DNA of 64,000 bases from Aporrectodea caliginosa (taxonomy: Eukaryota; Annelida; Clitellata; Crassiclitellata; Lumbricidae), in contig JACEVL010000341.1 in NCBI GenBank assembly GCA_020284085.1, positions 431,676 through 495,675 on the forward strand, read 5' to 3'. The translations under genes were made by a program, and so were the position numbers. The notes beneath the pieces were generated by a model. That model searched no databases, was not told where the DNA came from, and saw only the letters and a program-made list of their open reading frames with translations. Of the stretch, positions 31,505 through 44,250 are shown piece by piece (the stretch's first letter is position 1; every line of letters begins with the position of its first letter).

Positions 31505-33119
31505 TAGGGAATGCAAACCCGAGGCCTTTTTTCGAAACCCGGGTGTCGGGTTTGACGACCGTAAAAACTCGGGTAGCCCGGGTAACCCGGGTTTGGCGGG
31601 TTTATAAATTTTACATGATAAGCGTTATTACTGCACTATTTCTTGCGATAAGAACAACGTCGTGGTATGCAGCTACAAAGTCCAAAGTTCTCAAACAGTC
31701 AGGAATCTGCATAAAACAGAAAACTGAAGAAAATCGTGAAAGAAGTTCTTTCAAATAAGGCTATAAGTAGTGCTTTTTAGAAAAAAGGTTCCGGAACTGA
31801 ACAAATTAAGAACAATATGGACGCAATTGGAAGGGTTCCGAGTGGCTAAACCGGAACCACTTATTTTAAAACATAAATAAATATAAATAAACATTAAGTT
31901 AAAGTAACTAAATAATTTTTAATTAAAAATTTAAGTTAACTAAATTATTTTTAATAGCTGAAGAAAGTTCCCGACACGCCGTTCCTGAGCGTTCTGTCTA
32001 AAAAAGCATTGAATATAAGAAGAATTATTATTGTCAAATGTCACTTATTCGCTTTAAATCTCTAAATCGTCGCTTTAGGCCCTGCCACTGTCAGCTCTGT
32101 TCCTGCTTATGGTTTGGAATGTCCGACGTCACGAAGGATCTAACCTTATCTCCATGGTATAGCACTAGTTTCTTGATAGAGTTTGCAGACTTCGGAAGAT
32201 TACGAAACTCACTGCCTATCAATATCCTGCGCGTGTCCTCTTTGAAGGCTCTAATGTAGCAAAAACTCTACTGCAAGCATGTTGTCATTTGCTTTCAGAA
32301 GAATTATTAGTCATCGTTACAATCATTACTCTGTAATCCAATTTGGCAGAACCAGAACTTACCGAAGTAGATACTGCGTGGGAGGAGGCCTACTATCTTT
32401 GGCTTCGTCAGAACGACAAGGGTCACCAATTAACGTCCTTGTGTTTGAGCAGGTTTATTTTATGTTTTGACTAGAGATGATGAAACATACTTCTTGAAGA
32501 ACCGACGGCAAATTTTAATAACTGGCGAGCGAAGTGTTCCCAAACACCACCACACTTTACTAAAGGTGAAAATCTGTACATAACTATTGGGGGCCACTTT
32601 CTCGGGGACCGGGTGTTTGCATGTTTTTGGGGGGGACAGACAGGCCTCAGTCAAAACTTGCGAAGGGACAGTCCACCTCTGCCCACCCCATGATTAACGC
32701 CACTGTTCTTTACATTTGTTGATTTCGAGATTGTGTCTTAAGTTATTAAATTTAAATAAAAACAGTTCACCGCTATAATTAGCCTACTCACGATTTTGAT
32801 GCGACGACTCCGACAAGTCAATAAACTCAACATTAATCACTGGTCGTGTGAAATGTGAAGCCTCACTAATATGGCATCACCAATTAAGACATGGAATGAG
32901 CCCATAAATACGTAAGTACAGTTAGTATTACGTAACCCTTTATCAACCACTATTGTCGTTATATTTCCATTACCCTGCATTTGCGAGTTTCACGGCGGTC
33001 ACTTTTCAAAACCCGTCCAACCCGGGTTTCAGTCGCGTTCAAACCCGGGTTTCGGGTTTCAAAAAATGTCGGCTAACCTGGGTAACCCGAGTACCATAAA
33101 CCCGGGTTTGTATTCCCTG
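31505..33119. mobile_element. hAT-type element inserted in the polymerase gene, perfect 8-bp duplication
   Basis: The left end is tagggaatgcaaacccg at 31505 and the right end, inverted, cgggtttgtattccctg ending at 33119. The flanking 8 bases are identical: catcggat at 31497-31504 and 33120-33127. It is 1615 bp long. Both ends carry extra aacccgggttt-type repeats out to about 120 bases. A hAT-type end ccccatgattaacgccactg also lies inside at 32685-32704. No transposase was recognised. Confidence 0.85.
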
Positions 33120-33389
33120 CATCGGATATATCGGATACAAACCGCGATTCCATACAAACACACTTAGCGATACCGCTAGATTCTGTCTTTCACATTTGTC
33201 AATGTCGTTTACCTTTACCGGAAATTTTATTCCAGTAAAATCCAGCTTTTTGAGGCGAGCAAGATATTTAGTTGGGCACTGAGGATCTTTATCCACTGGA
33301 TATATCGCTGATAATACTGCCCAATCGAAACGGCGGTTATCCTAATTCTTCACATTTATGACTGTGCGAGGAGGTATGTATTTAGGTGT
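33120..33389 (-). pseudogene. Family-B DNA polymerase relic: N-terminal region
   Basis: The minus strand reads KYIPPRTVINVKN, then DNRRFDWAVLSAIYPVDKDP, TKYLARLKKLDFTGIKFPVK and LAVSLSVFVWNRGLYPIY, with one stop. This is the conserved region just before the zinc-binding segment in polymerase proteins of this family. On its right it is cut by a 4.0-kb transposon, and on its left by the hAT element. Confidence 0.7.
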
Positions 33390-35159
33390 TGGGACATTAG
33401 TGTGGTCCAAACTTACATGGGAACAAATATTTTTTCAAAATATGCTGCTCCACAAGGCTGCCTCTGTTAGACTTGACTAAAAGACTCTGTGTTGAAAAAT
33501 TGAAGAGATCTGAGCATGTTTAGAGGTCGCTAGGTTTTGACACTTTTTGTAGAAATTGCCAAAATTGTGCATCTGACGCGTTAATAGCTGCATTATGAAT
33601 TAAAATTAGTACCCATGAACATCAAGCACCATCTTTCTAAATCATGATCACTATGCCAACTGTATTTAAGTAAAGAAAAGAATAATAAGCTTATTTACAA
33701 ATAAAACACTTGTGTCAAGTTCTTTCTGATAGATAAACGGTTGTTGGCTAATAGCTAATTTTTACATTTCGCATGCCAACTTTTCATTACAATTCGTTTC
33801 ATATACAATCGGATTGTTCAATATTGCTCTATATGCTGCAAATTTATCATGAATAGTGGGTTTTTTTTATATGTGAAGCCAGCCTTGAATATGAAAAAGG
33901 CTTACAGCACATGCTTTTTTTCACTTTCTGCAATAAAAAAGTTCCTACGTGACAAAAACGGCAGCTATGGTGGCACTGGCATCAATCAGGAGTTCCCACA
34001 ATGTTGGTTGTTAGGGATGCCTGACAAGCACATTATTGGGCCTGGACTCTCAAAAAATTAGGCAATCCTGAGGAATTTCATGTTGCATTACCAGAATAGA
34101 CTAACAGTGGTGAGGCCACGAAAACAACAATAGTCGCAATTGGTAATTCGGGAGATAGCTAGAATCTCGCACAGCGTGCTGATTCGGGTGTTCGCAAGCA
34201 CTGGAAGTTGTATGAGCCAGGATTTATGCTGATTCAAGGAGTTAGTTTGAGGTCGATTTTATTTAACTCTTTCAGTCGTCATCTCTGATATTTCTTCGAG
34301 CACCTTATAGCCACGCGCTTTCTTTGATGAGCGATACACTGAAGACATCGAGTCGGCTCTGGTAATACAAACCTACTCAACCACCCAATCCGCTATCCAT
34401 GTAGCGTCTGGACAGGAAATCCTTCGACCAGCAGACTCCACTGAAGGCGTATGCCACAAGGAGATCTTTAAAACTTCTTGATCTGCCTATCATCTACGAT
34501 CAAGATAAACCCACAGCCTTCCTATCAAAGGCTTCTACTCATTGACCACTGGACCCTACTTTCCAGTCGATGAAGGCAAATGTCAAGCTGTTGATGGTCG
34601 TTAGGGTGGCCCTTAGCATACAGCCCAAAAATAAAAATCATAACATTTAGTCTGGCATACGGTCAATCCATGCCAATTATAGAAATAAAATTCTGGGACA
34701 AAAAACTTTGGAATTGTATAATATTTAGGGGTGGCCCTCGAGCTCTGAAATTTGTTATGTAATACGATTTTGCGATTTGAATCACAAAATTAAAAAATGT
34801 TATTCAGCACATTCACTGTCACTCAGTCTTTCACTAAGTTGACTAAGAAATATACTAGTTCATTCATTCATTCATAAATTCGTTCATTCATAAATTTACA
34901 TAGCACCCTTCAAGAGGACTACTCAGAGGCGCTCCCGACTCCAGCACGGCCAAAAAGTACAGTTTTGAGTTTAGTAAAGAAAACTTCAGTAAGAGTCACA
35001 GGGAGCAGGCGTATCTCCTGGAGGAGCCCGTTCCACACCACTGGGCCTACCACGGGAAAGGCTCGATTCTTGCATATAGCCTACCAAGCACCTAAGACAG
35101 TTTCATGGAGTTAGTTGTGCAGAACTTTTCGAGACCTCTGGTGCCACCGTGTCAAAAAC

Positions 35160-36870
35160 TGCATCTCACTTCACACTGGGTCTTATAGGCGGACGATCTG
35201 GAGCTACTTCTTCCATTGCAGCAATCATCAGTTTCTTAGAGTCATTGGATACTCTTGGGTCAAAAAGGGCAAGCCCAATAGGCTCTTCAGAAAGATACCA
35301 CAGATGAAGCCCTAGCTTGTTGCTTGTAGCAGCAGAAATTTTTGTATGTGGGTATATTAGAAGTTCTTCCATGAGAGTGAAGTTGGCGTAGTTATCCAAG
35401 CTTTCAAATAGACAACAACCGAAAAGATGGCGATATCAGGAATGCTGCGTTCCACTGCAGCAGTCTTTTTGAAAAGACCACATCTTTATCGTGTAGATAA
35501 CTTTGCCATCCATCGTGCCCGATGGATAGCGCCAAGCATTCGACACCGAATTCCACGAGCTGGAACATCTCCAAGAAAGACAACTGAGAGCTCGAGAAAT
35601 TCTCTGTAGGCCCTAATTGTCTCGTGGCTGTTCAATTGCCAGATGTTTATGAGCAAATTCCAGGACGTCAGAACGGTATATGAGGTTGTCTGAAATTTGT
35701 CGCTTTCAATGAATTGCCAGTAGTCTTGAACCTCTTGAAATCGGGTTCAGTAGAAGTTTCAATGGAAGTTGTTTTGGAATGCAGCTCCAACAATTAGTTC
35801 AATAACGTGGTGGCGACATGCCAGAAAAAAAAGATCTTTATTCATTTCCTGCTCTTTGAAGCACATGCACCTGAGCGATGACCTGTGTCACAGCCTGTCG
35901 TATCGAAGTACAAGCTGTTGCTTGCCCATGGCTAAAACGCTAGCCTTTGCCTTCATTGGCCCTGCGCTACGGAACCAGCTTCCTCCTTTGACACGTTCCT
36001 GCTTATTAACTGATGGGCCAAGTGCCTCTTTCGTTGTCTGAAGACCTCTTTCTTTTCTCTGGGTCTCTCGCACTGGGAGCGCACTGCGAAAGGCGCTATA
36101 TAAATTGATAGGTACAATACAAAGCGAAAACCTGATAATAATTATTCCACTTTATCAAACACTGGACGACTTCTAGGGCTGCACCTGTTCCTGAGAATAA
36201 TTTTGGAATGCCCAGTAACTGTTCAACTCCTACACCTGAGACAAGAACTGGAAAACGATCAACATGTCTCACGTGATGTCAAATCTTCCAGTAACTTCCC
36301 GTCATAACGAACGGTTAAAAGAACAATACGGCTGTTCGACTTGTCGTTCTGTTGATTGCCCTGGCTCGTTAACTGGGATTTCGGTTGCTGTTCAAAGTGT
36401 TGACATCATGACCAACGCTGGAAGCCACTTCGCTAAGAACGAATGAAGCGTTCCTTGACGAGATCTTGGATCTATCCAAAGCCGACGTCAGACCAGGAGA
36501 CAGAATATTGGATATGGCTCGTTTAGGTTCAGATGCTTCATTGTAACTACTGTTGGTATTATCGGTTTTTTCCTTTACATTCAGCATCAGTTCCATCACT
36601 TTCATCACTGCATCACTTGATGAGGAATCAGTATCCAGAACTGCCTGCCTAGCTTGTACAGCCTGCGAGCTCCTCCTGTGATCGTTTCTTGCGCTTCTTG
36701 AAGTTTATTCGCGTATTAATAAAACTTGAGAGCTCCAGGGCCACCACTAAATATTGACCAATTGCAAAGATTTTTGCACATAGTGTTTTCTTCATAATTG
36801 CAATAGATTGGAAGGCTGCCACAAGATTATTTTGAACTTTCATTTCTAAGGGCCACCCTAACATTGGTCG
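35160..36870 (-). pseudogene. Transposase of the 4.0-kb element, decayed and interrupted
   Basis: From high to low coordinates: ISNILSPGLTSALDRSKISS (36520-36460), VRYDGKLLEDLTSRE and RFPVLVSGVGVEQLLGIPKL (36310-36215), then a retrotransposon insertion, then ACRHHVIELIVGAAF (35850-35800), ETIRAYREFLELSVVFLGD, RMLGAIHRARWMAKLSTR and SNKLGLHLWYLSEEPIGLAL (35320-35260). I recognise this as a DDE-type transposase family common in invertebrates, with a C-x-x-x-H box and an 8-bp duplication, both hAT-like, but I cannot give its superfamily name with certainty. Relatives are at 42100-43125 with 48060-49620. Confidence 0.65.
35855..36125 (+). mobile_element. LINE 3-prime end inserted in the transposase
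   Basis: The plus strand encodes AKTLAFAFIGPALRNQLPPL, the last conserved block of CR1/L2-like LINE proteins, then gcgaaaggcgctatataaat and a short tail. It separates two transposase blocks that are adjacent in the family. Confidence 0.7.
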
Positions 36871-37397
36871 TCAATGACTGCGCAGAACGTGGAGTGGCTC
36901 TGATCTATTCTTACAATGATGTACTAAGGATGAGTCATAGAAACAATACTTGCTGCAACTTGTCTACAGTCATCGGACAATGTTTTCTGTTCCAACGAAG
37001 GCAAAATGAAATAATAGTGGGTTGCGGGTTATCCAGCATTCCAATGACGGGATTTATGCAGACTGAATAACTTCTTAATTATCTGAAACTATATTGCATT
37101 ATAAATGTAATGCAGCCTGCCTAAGCAGTAACACTGCCGTATATATTTCTAATTGGACTGTTTATTGTTCAAAATAATAACTGACTTGAAAATAATAATA
37201 GTCTAACTGACTTGAACAAAAATCAAAATTAAATATCTTTTTTGACAAGTTCATACTATATTGCAAAAAGTCGACAAACATAGAGACCTCTAAATATCTT
37301 ACCAAAATTTTGCATAGAGACTCAAGTTTTCATGTGTAACAAGGGCAGTTTTGTGGAGCTATGCATTTCCAACTTTTAATTTTTTGGACCACACAAT

Positions 37398-37600
37398 TGG
37401 GACATACACGTGCACGCCATGGTTTAAATCTCGCGGTACCGACGTCCAATGCCACAACTCGCTCCACCCTCCAACCAGTCCCTCTCTGGTAAACCCTTCT
37501 AGATGCTTTAGATTTTAGCCTTTTTCTCCTTTTTCTCCTGCACGGATTTTACGAGTTTCACCTGCATTGAGAACTTCATTTGCCTTTGTCCTGAAATAGG
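37398..37600 (-). pseudogene. Family-B DNA polymerase relic: most N-terminal piece
   Basis: To the right of the 4.0-kb transposon the minus strand reads CRRKRRKRLKSKASRRVYQR, then RVERVVALDVGTARFKPW, running to the insertion site at 37397. It continues logically into the segment on the other side of the transposon at 33389. Nothing further is recognised between 37600 and 38190. Confidence 0.6.
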
Positions 37601-38189
37601 CGGTCGTTTTAAAGGTGTATGTTTTGAGTCCAAATTCAACTGTTAGTATTGTTGAGTATTTTAGTTTCGTTTATAAGGATCTCAATGCTAGGTTCCAAGA
37701 ACGATAGTGGATCGCTCTATCAAGAGGTACCGCTGTGCGTTAATCTCAAAAACATTTGGCGAACTCTTCCTGTATTAGATTAGGTGGTAGTGGTCCACCT
37801 TTATAATTTTTGAACAACAGGGGCTTAAACTCAGGAAGAAAAGCTGCTCAATATACTCATCCACACTCGATGATACCATAGATAGAAGTTTATTTATAAT
37901 AATATCTCAACCTATTTCTTTGTTCAATTGGTATTTCAAGCCCGACTATTCAACGGAAATCAATGACTGTCGCTCCCACTCTTCTAAAAGTCACGTTGGA
38001 GCCCACCGCGCCGCTGTCCTAACTTGTCATTGTAATAAACACACCCCTCACCCAGCGATATTAATGTCTAAACGCCTTTCCCACACTCAGAACATGGTCT
38101 CGTTCCACCACCATTCGTTCCACCACCATTGCCAAGTCGCGCTAAATAAGCAAAACAATACTTTCCAATACATCTACGACAACAAAGAG

Positions 38190-39815
38190 TTGTTTTCAAT
38201 TCAATTCAATTCAATTTCAATTCAATTTGTTTTTTATTGATCCCAAACAACAAACAACAAAACAAGACAAATCAAGCAATCAAATGTAGTATAGTGAAGA
38301 AACAAATAATAACGTAACGTAGGAGTATTGATTACAGGTATTTTAGGTCCTAGTTGCGTGCTGTTGTCACTGGGAACAATAGGCACCCGAAAGGGACTAA
38401 GTCCCGCTGAGAGGGAGCCTGTTGTTCAGGAGTAGGAGGGTAATCGATGGCGGAATCAATGTAAGTTGAAAGCAATGATTTGGATCAATCCAAGCAGCTA
38501 CATACAGTTCTTGAATGTATCATGAAAAATTTACGGTGCGGAAACTTGGTATTACATATAATTATATTAAAAAAGTTGGAGTTCTTCTAAACTACATCTT
38601 AACTAAAAAAAACTAAACTATTAACTCTGCTGCATGTGCACGTAACGAGTACCTGAAATGACTGTGACATGACGAAGATCTAATACTGAACGGAAGACTG
38701 TTCCACGAGAGCGGTCCCTGGAACCTAATAGACATTTTTCGAGTGTTCGTTCTAGGATATATACTTCTGTAGTCATGCTTAGATCTCATACAAATATTAT
38801 GTGGAACTTGGTTAAAATAGAAAGAGAATGAGGGAGGAAGGAGATTGTTATGGTACTTGTACATGAATTCACAAGTCTGGATGAATCTGAGTTGAATAAT
38901 GTTTAACAAGTTATATTGAGCAAATAGAGGTTTAGTGTGTGAATTTACAGGGGATTTAGTTACAACACGTATTGCTTTTTGGAGAAATTATGAGGCTGTT
39001 TAAGTTAGTAATGTATGTGGAGGTCCAAATAATGTTACAGTAGGTTAGATAGGGGTAAATAAGGGTGAAGTACAGGTTAAGTAATATATGAGAGGGTATT
39101 ACATGTGAGATTCTGTTTAGTATACCGATATTTTTAGTGATTTTTCATTAATTTCCTCAATGTGGACTTTCCATTTTAAATGCTGGTCGATATATACTCT
39201 GAGAAATTTGGTTGAAGTGACCTAGGGAATAGTTTTATCATCAATTATCAAGTCATTAGGAGTTAGTGGAGGTTGTTTTTTATTTGATCTAAATAAAATT
39301 AGGTTTGATTTGGATAAATTTAAGGAGAGCTTATTGGCCCTGAACCAATCGCTTACTGATTTTACTTCGATATTTGCAGTTTTAAAAAGTTGCTCATATG
39401 AGGGATTAGACAGAAAGACATTTGTGTCGTCAGCAAATAGGATAAAGTGTAGCAGTGACGTAGAATTAGGAAGATAATTGATATATATATAATAAACAAG
39501 AGGGGCCCTAGTATGGAACCTTGGGGAACACCATAGCTAATGGGTAAGCGTTTGGACAGACAGTTATTACATAGGACCTGTTGTTGGCGATCGGTTAAAT
39601 AGCTCCTAAACCAGTCAAGTGCTCGATTCCTGATACCGTAGTGTTCTAATTTTGCTAGGAGGATTCTGTGGTCCACGGTATCAAAAGCTTTGGCAAGATC
39701 TAAGAAGATGCCCAGAGAATATTCATTATTATCCATTGCCTCTGAGATTTTGTCCTGAATGTCCAGCAAAGACATCGAAGTTGAATGAGCCGGTTGAAAG
39801 CCATGTTGGAGCTTT
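38190..39815 (-). pseudogene. CR1/L2-like LINE: reverse transcriptase core to 3-prime tail
   Basis: The minus strand from about 39815 reads QHGFQPAHSTSMSLLDI, then GIFLDLAKAFDTVDHRILLA (first catalytic Asp), GVPQGSILGPLLFIIYI, and after frame loss the C-terminal block IRFQGPLSWNSLPFSIRSSS (38740-38680). It ends with ggatcaataaa and an (ATTGA)n tail at 38190-38240. The 5-prime half (endonuclease) is absent, as usual for truncated copies. The catalytic Asp-Asp pair is not preserved in the sequence after the QGS motif. A related copy is at 60950-61770. Confidence 0.82.
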
Positions 39816-40096
39816 TACCGAGTACAAGCCACTTACACGTATTTTATCCACGCATTGTAAACTTCGTATATAAAATTATATGTAAACCTATTCATTTTAG
39901 GCATAACAATTTAATTCAATATCTCAAATGCATGTTAAAATTAGAGTTGTGGCAAATTGATGACTTATTTACTATATTTAGCGCCCAACAGTTTTCATAA
40001 CGACAAACGTTTTTCATAACGTCCAGAGCTGGGTTGGTTCAATGATACCATAACATAAAATCTCTTCTTTAATTGGCGCTTGAAATGTTGTTTTCT
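39816..40096. other. No gene recognised
   Basis: Spacer between the LINE and the AGGTCA array. Confidence 0.4.
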
Positions 40097-40207
40097 CAAG
40101 GTCAAGGTCAAGGTCAGGATCAGGATCAAGACCAGGGTCAATGTCATGGTCAAGGTCAGGGGCAAGGTCAGGGTCAGGGTCAAGGTCAAGGTCAGGGTCA
40201 GGGTCAC
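40097..40207. repeat. (AGGTCA)n-type hexamer array
   Basis: About 18 hexamers of ggtcaa/ggtcag with few variants (ggatca, ccaggg, tgtcat). Each AGGTCA is a nuclear-receptor half-site, here as direct repeats without spacing. It gives open frames on both strands, which I do not regard as genes. Confidence 0.9.
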
Positions 40208-41116
40208 GTCCCATTGTGTCGACTTCGCCACCATGGAATGTCGATCTATGCCACCGTCGTCTGCGGCCGCCGGCCTTTAACCAGCAACGTTTTGGGATCT
40301 ATTTTCATTTGCGCTTTCACTAACGGTTTTTCCAGGCGATGCTATTATAAGACTGGTGGAGCGTATATTTACTTCCTCATTCAGAGGCCGTTCACATTTA
40401 GACTTCAAAATGAAGTGTAGCTGGGCATAATGCTTTTGTATGTATGTATGCATGTATGTGTATTAGGGTGGTGCTCAAAAAAATTATTTGGAGTAAATTG
40501 ATGGGACAGCCCCAGGTTATGTTCCTTTTGATAAACTAAGCTAGTGTGCAAAATATAATAAAAATATTCCATCGTTTAGGTGTGCCACATGAGATGACAA
40601 GTTTTCAAAATTTTAGACAAGGATCGTAAGCATAATAATTGTGATAATATAATAAACTTTTTCGTATTTGTGTAAAAAAAGTTAATCTTAAATTGTTATG
40701 CCTAAGAGTAGAATAATTAAAAAGTTCTGGTCTCCATTATTCAACCTTGTCAGATTGATTAAAACATTAACACATTAAAATATTTATTGGGCCATTTTGT
40801 GACCGTTGACTTTTATGGGTCCGTAAACTTCTTGCGATGGTCAGACATCACCTGGAACAAGGCCTGCTTTAATCTTCATTCTTGGTCAGCATTTTATTTT
40901 ATTCTGGGATCAGTGCCACTCCCGTTTCTGTCCTATTAATCACCACAATCAACCTTTCTTCAGCCTGCTGACACTCCAACTAGATACTATTCTGTTTCCA
41001 CGCTTTAATATCGCTGACATTCATTCTATCAGGAGCTGCTGCCACTTTCGGACTGATAACATTGTTTGGGCGAGGTCTTTTAGTCTTTGGTGATTTCGAC
41101 GCAGTCTATATCACAG

Positions 41117-41461
41117 TTAGGGTCTTCCATTAATTATGTCAACAAATTTTAGGCCTTTTTGACCCCCTCCCCCCTTGTCAACAACTGTCAAACATTGACG
41201 GACCCCCAAAAAATTATGTCAACAATCCCAGAACCCCCCCCCTACCGGCAGCGTAGCCAGACTGACTTTTTTTCTCAATGACCTTTTTTTTAGAGATTTG
41301 GATTGACCTTGTTTTAGAAATGTTTTTAGATGACTTTATTTTTAGTCTTTCATTGGGGAAAAAATTTGACGTCAACTTGAACAGAACCCTCTCCCCTGTC
41401 AACAACTGTCAAACTTTTCCAAACCCCTCCCCTATTTTGTTGACATAATTAATGGACGATC
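41117..41461. mobile_element. MITE with ccattaattatgtcaaca ends
   Basis: The left end gggtcttccattaattatgt and the inverted right end tgttgacataattaatggac form about 35-bp inverted repeats. It is absent from copy B of the host transposon, which defines it as an insertion. Confidence 0.75.
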
Positions 41462-42099
41462 CTTATCTGAAGAATCAGATTCAAATAACTCTGATGCTGT
41501 TTTAATACCACTGGACCTGGACATTGGAGTAGTTAATAGATTGTCTCAATGTCTCCTGATAAATGCTGGCCTTAATTTCTTAATTTCACCTTGTCTCTCT
41601 TTTGTTTCTCTTCATCTTGCTTTTCAACTTGTTATCCACTTGTGCCATTGAACTAGACATCCTTCCATCTCCAAGCTGAGCCTGCAGAAATGCTTTGTCC
41701 TCAGGATTTTTATTTAACACTTCCACATCAGAATGTGAATGCATGTATTAAATGTTTTCTCTTATGATTAAATAAATCTTTGCTCTTTGACTTTCTGTGT
41801 TTCTTAGCGCGGTCCAAAAACACAAAGTTTCTCAGAGTTGCGCTCCACAACCATCCTTTTGTTCTATGGCTGCCCACTATTACCTCTACCAAATTTGAGA
41901 CAGATTGATGAGTATTTAGAGGTCGCTCAAGGTCAGGGTATTTTCACCATATTAAGCATGAAATCGGTAATCTGCACTAAGAACAGAAAACAGAATTTGA
42001 GTTGAATTAAAACATATAGTGCAGCAATGAAAATAAGAAAAGGTTCAAAAATATTCAATTTTGCGAAGGAAACACTGGAACTTTTCTTGAGTAACACAT

Positions 42100-43128
42100 T
42101 CTATGTCCTCTGTCATCTTCATATAGCGTGGCCTTAGAGCAGGACGGGTAGGTGTTCCTGTATCGTTTCACGAGCTGAAGAAGGAACTGCTGCTCTTCAT
42201 TCTTTGTCAACGATTAATCTACTGCTACATCAAACCAATGGCTCTCCCAGCAGAGTCGTTCATAACTGTCATGACTGACGCTGCCTTTAGGAGGTCCTGG
42301 TGGGAGTGATCATCGCATCCTTAGGATCCTTAACCAGGAAGCCTCGGGCCTTCTCTTTTCCATTCAAGTTCAGAATGTCAACGATGACAGTATTTCTCTC
42401 TGTGACGGAAGATGCAAGTCCAAGGGAGCTGAGGGGTTCAGGAGGATGGTCGAGGCACTTCACATAATTGATGGACTGTGGAAGGTGGAGGTTTGTCACC
42501 ATCAGTGTTTCACATCCACTCCAATTCTGTCGTCAAACAAGGACGTGCTGACGAAAATTTCTTAAACGTACCATATATGCCTACCGAATGCGGTCGAGGC
42601 AACCTTTGCCACTCTCATATTTAGATATTTACTGAGCTCCTCCAGCAGCAGTAGATCGTTGAGTGGTGCTCTTATAGGCAGAGGAGCTTCATGCCAGAAC
42701 CGAACATAGAGAAGGCTCACAAAAAGTCTAGCTCCTTTACACTGTGCTTCTCTTTGGCAGTTGGAGAGAACAGCTGCTGGAAAAGAAATATTTTAATGCT
42801 AAAGATAGCTTTCACCATCAAATGTGCATGATGGAATGCTCCTGGTGTCTGAAAGGAAACTCTTGCTACCTTTGCACCACCAGATCAAACTGAGTTTCAA
42901 GAATTCCTCGAAGTCTTCTCTCTGATGTGACCATTCAAGAGCACTGCTGGCCGTGGAGACGCTTCAGCAGACATTCAGCATGACCTGGAAGAATTTCACC
43001 ATTTCTTCTCGAAGAGCAGAAGTGTGTGCATCAAAGATGTCGTCGGAAGCCATTTCATTTGTCGCCTGGTCAAGTTGTGCCAGCTTTGCTTGAACCTGCT
43101 GAGCATAGTAATCTCAAACCCTCCACAC
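42100..43128 (-). pseudogene. Transposase of the 8.2-kb element, C-terminal half
   Basis: From high to low coordinates: ECGGFEITMLSRFKQSWHNL (43130-43070), EEMVKFFQVMLNVC, then EEFLKLSLI, FSIKIFLFQQLF, and LPIRAPLNDLLLLEELSKY near 42690-42640, with a more C-terminal frame TNLHLPQSINYVKCLDHPPE (42490-42430). The blocks match, in order, those of the 4.0-kb element and the family as I know it. Many stops and frame changes occur. Confidence 0.6.
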
Positions 43129-43758
43129 TCTAAAGCCGGGTGTTCACAACTAGAACACATTTTTAAATGCCAAATTGTAACACTAATAGAACGCGTCCGG
43201 GCGTTTCTAATGTTAACGCTGGCATTAAGTTTTTGAACACTAGTGTTACGATTATTGAACACCTATGCGCGTCACTAATAGAACGCGTCCGGCGTTTCTA
43301 ATGTTAACGCTAGCATTAAATTTCTGAACACTAGTGTTACGATTTTTAAACGCTTGATGGGTGTTCTACTCGTTAACGCATGACGTGTGCAAATGCTTTA
43401 ACGCGTAAATGTAACACTAATAGAACGCGTCCGGGCGTTTCTAATGTTAACGCTGGCATTAAGTTTTTGAGCACTAGTGTTATGATTAAACGCTAGTGCT
43501 CATGAACGGAACACAACAATGTGCTCTTCACTAACACTGGTGTTCCCAACCTATGAACACTTGCCATAACCACACATCTTCAGAGTTGAGAGAAAACACG
43601 TATATATATACATACTATTATACAATACAATATAACGAAAGCAATTGCATGTATAGGCCTAATATATTCAAAAAATTAAGACAAAATTATTAGCACAGCT
43701 ATTATATGAAAGTCAGAATTGAGAAATAAACTAATCATACTTCAATGCAATTGCACAG

Positions 43759-44209
43759 TAAGGGTTCGTCCATAAAGGACGTCCCAAAAGTACCTCCTTT
43801 GGACCCTCCATCACCCTTTGTCCGCTTTTGGCCTTACTCTCCCACTTTGCAGACGTCAGCACTCCAAAGCCAGGTAACAGTTATAATGCACTAACATGCA
43901 GAAGACACCCTTACAAAACTCCTTGTTCTATATCGTAATCTATAAGCACATGCTTTATTGAATTGTCTGAATACATACTTGCTATTTGAAACTTGAAAGT
44001 AAAGCAAGTTACCATACGTCAATTACAGCACTCAAAGCTGTAAAAACTCAATCAATGTCTCCCATCTTATAACTGAAGTTGGTGCTTAAAGCAGGTTGAA
44101 CTAAAAGCCTTGTACATGTACATGTAGACCCATCTGGACGTCTGCTTAAGCCATAAGACTTCCTCCCTTGTCCGCATTTTCATGACCCTCCCTCTGTCCG
44201 GATATCATA

Positions 44210-44249
<40 letters not shown>

Positions 44250-44250
44250 G
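43759..44250. repeat. MITE end and (GT)n microsatellite
   Basis: agggttcgtccataaaggac at 43751-43770 and an inverted-looking ccctccctctgtccggat at about 44190 suggest a short MITE. A (GT)n tract follows at 44213-44249. From there to 46180 no gene is recognised; a short (TA)n lies at 44890. Confidence 0.5.

Larger units (their letters stand above)
33398..37397 (-). mobile_element. 4.0-kb DNA transposon of the TAGTGTGGTCC-end family
   Basis: The left end is tagtgtggtccaaacttaca. The right end, inverted, is attgtgtggtccaaaaaatt. About 150 bases at each end are inverted and similar, including a shared tttagaggtcgc/gagacctctaaa block. The 9 bases ttgggacat occur on both sides (33389-33397 and 37397-37405), giving an 8-bp target duplication with one base of ambiguity. 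Inside, on the minus strand, are transposase fragments in order at 36870-36130 and 35850-35160, interrupted by a LINE fragment. A SINE/LINE 3-prime end lies at 34860-35160. Confidence 0.78.

Noticed and set aside
40014..40420. Asp-Pro or Gly-Gln repeat proteins in the AGGTCA array
   Set aside because: Open frames on both strands are forced by the hexamer unit, and the flanks carry no coding signal.
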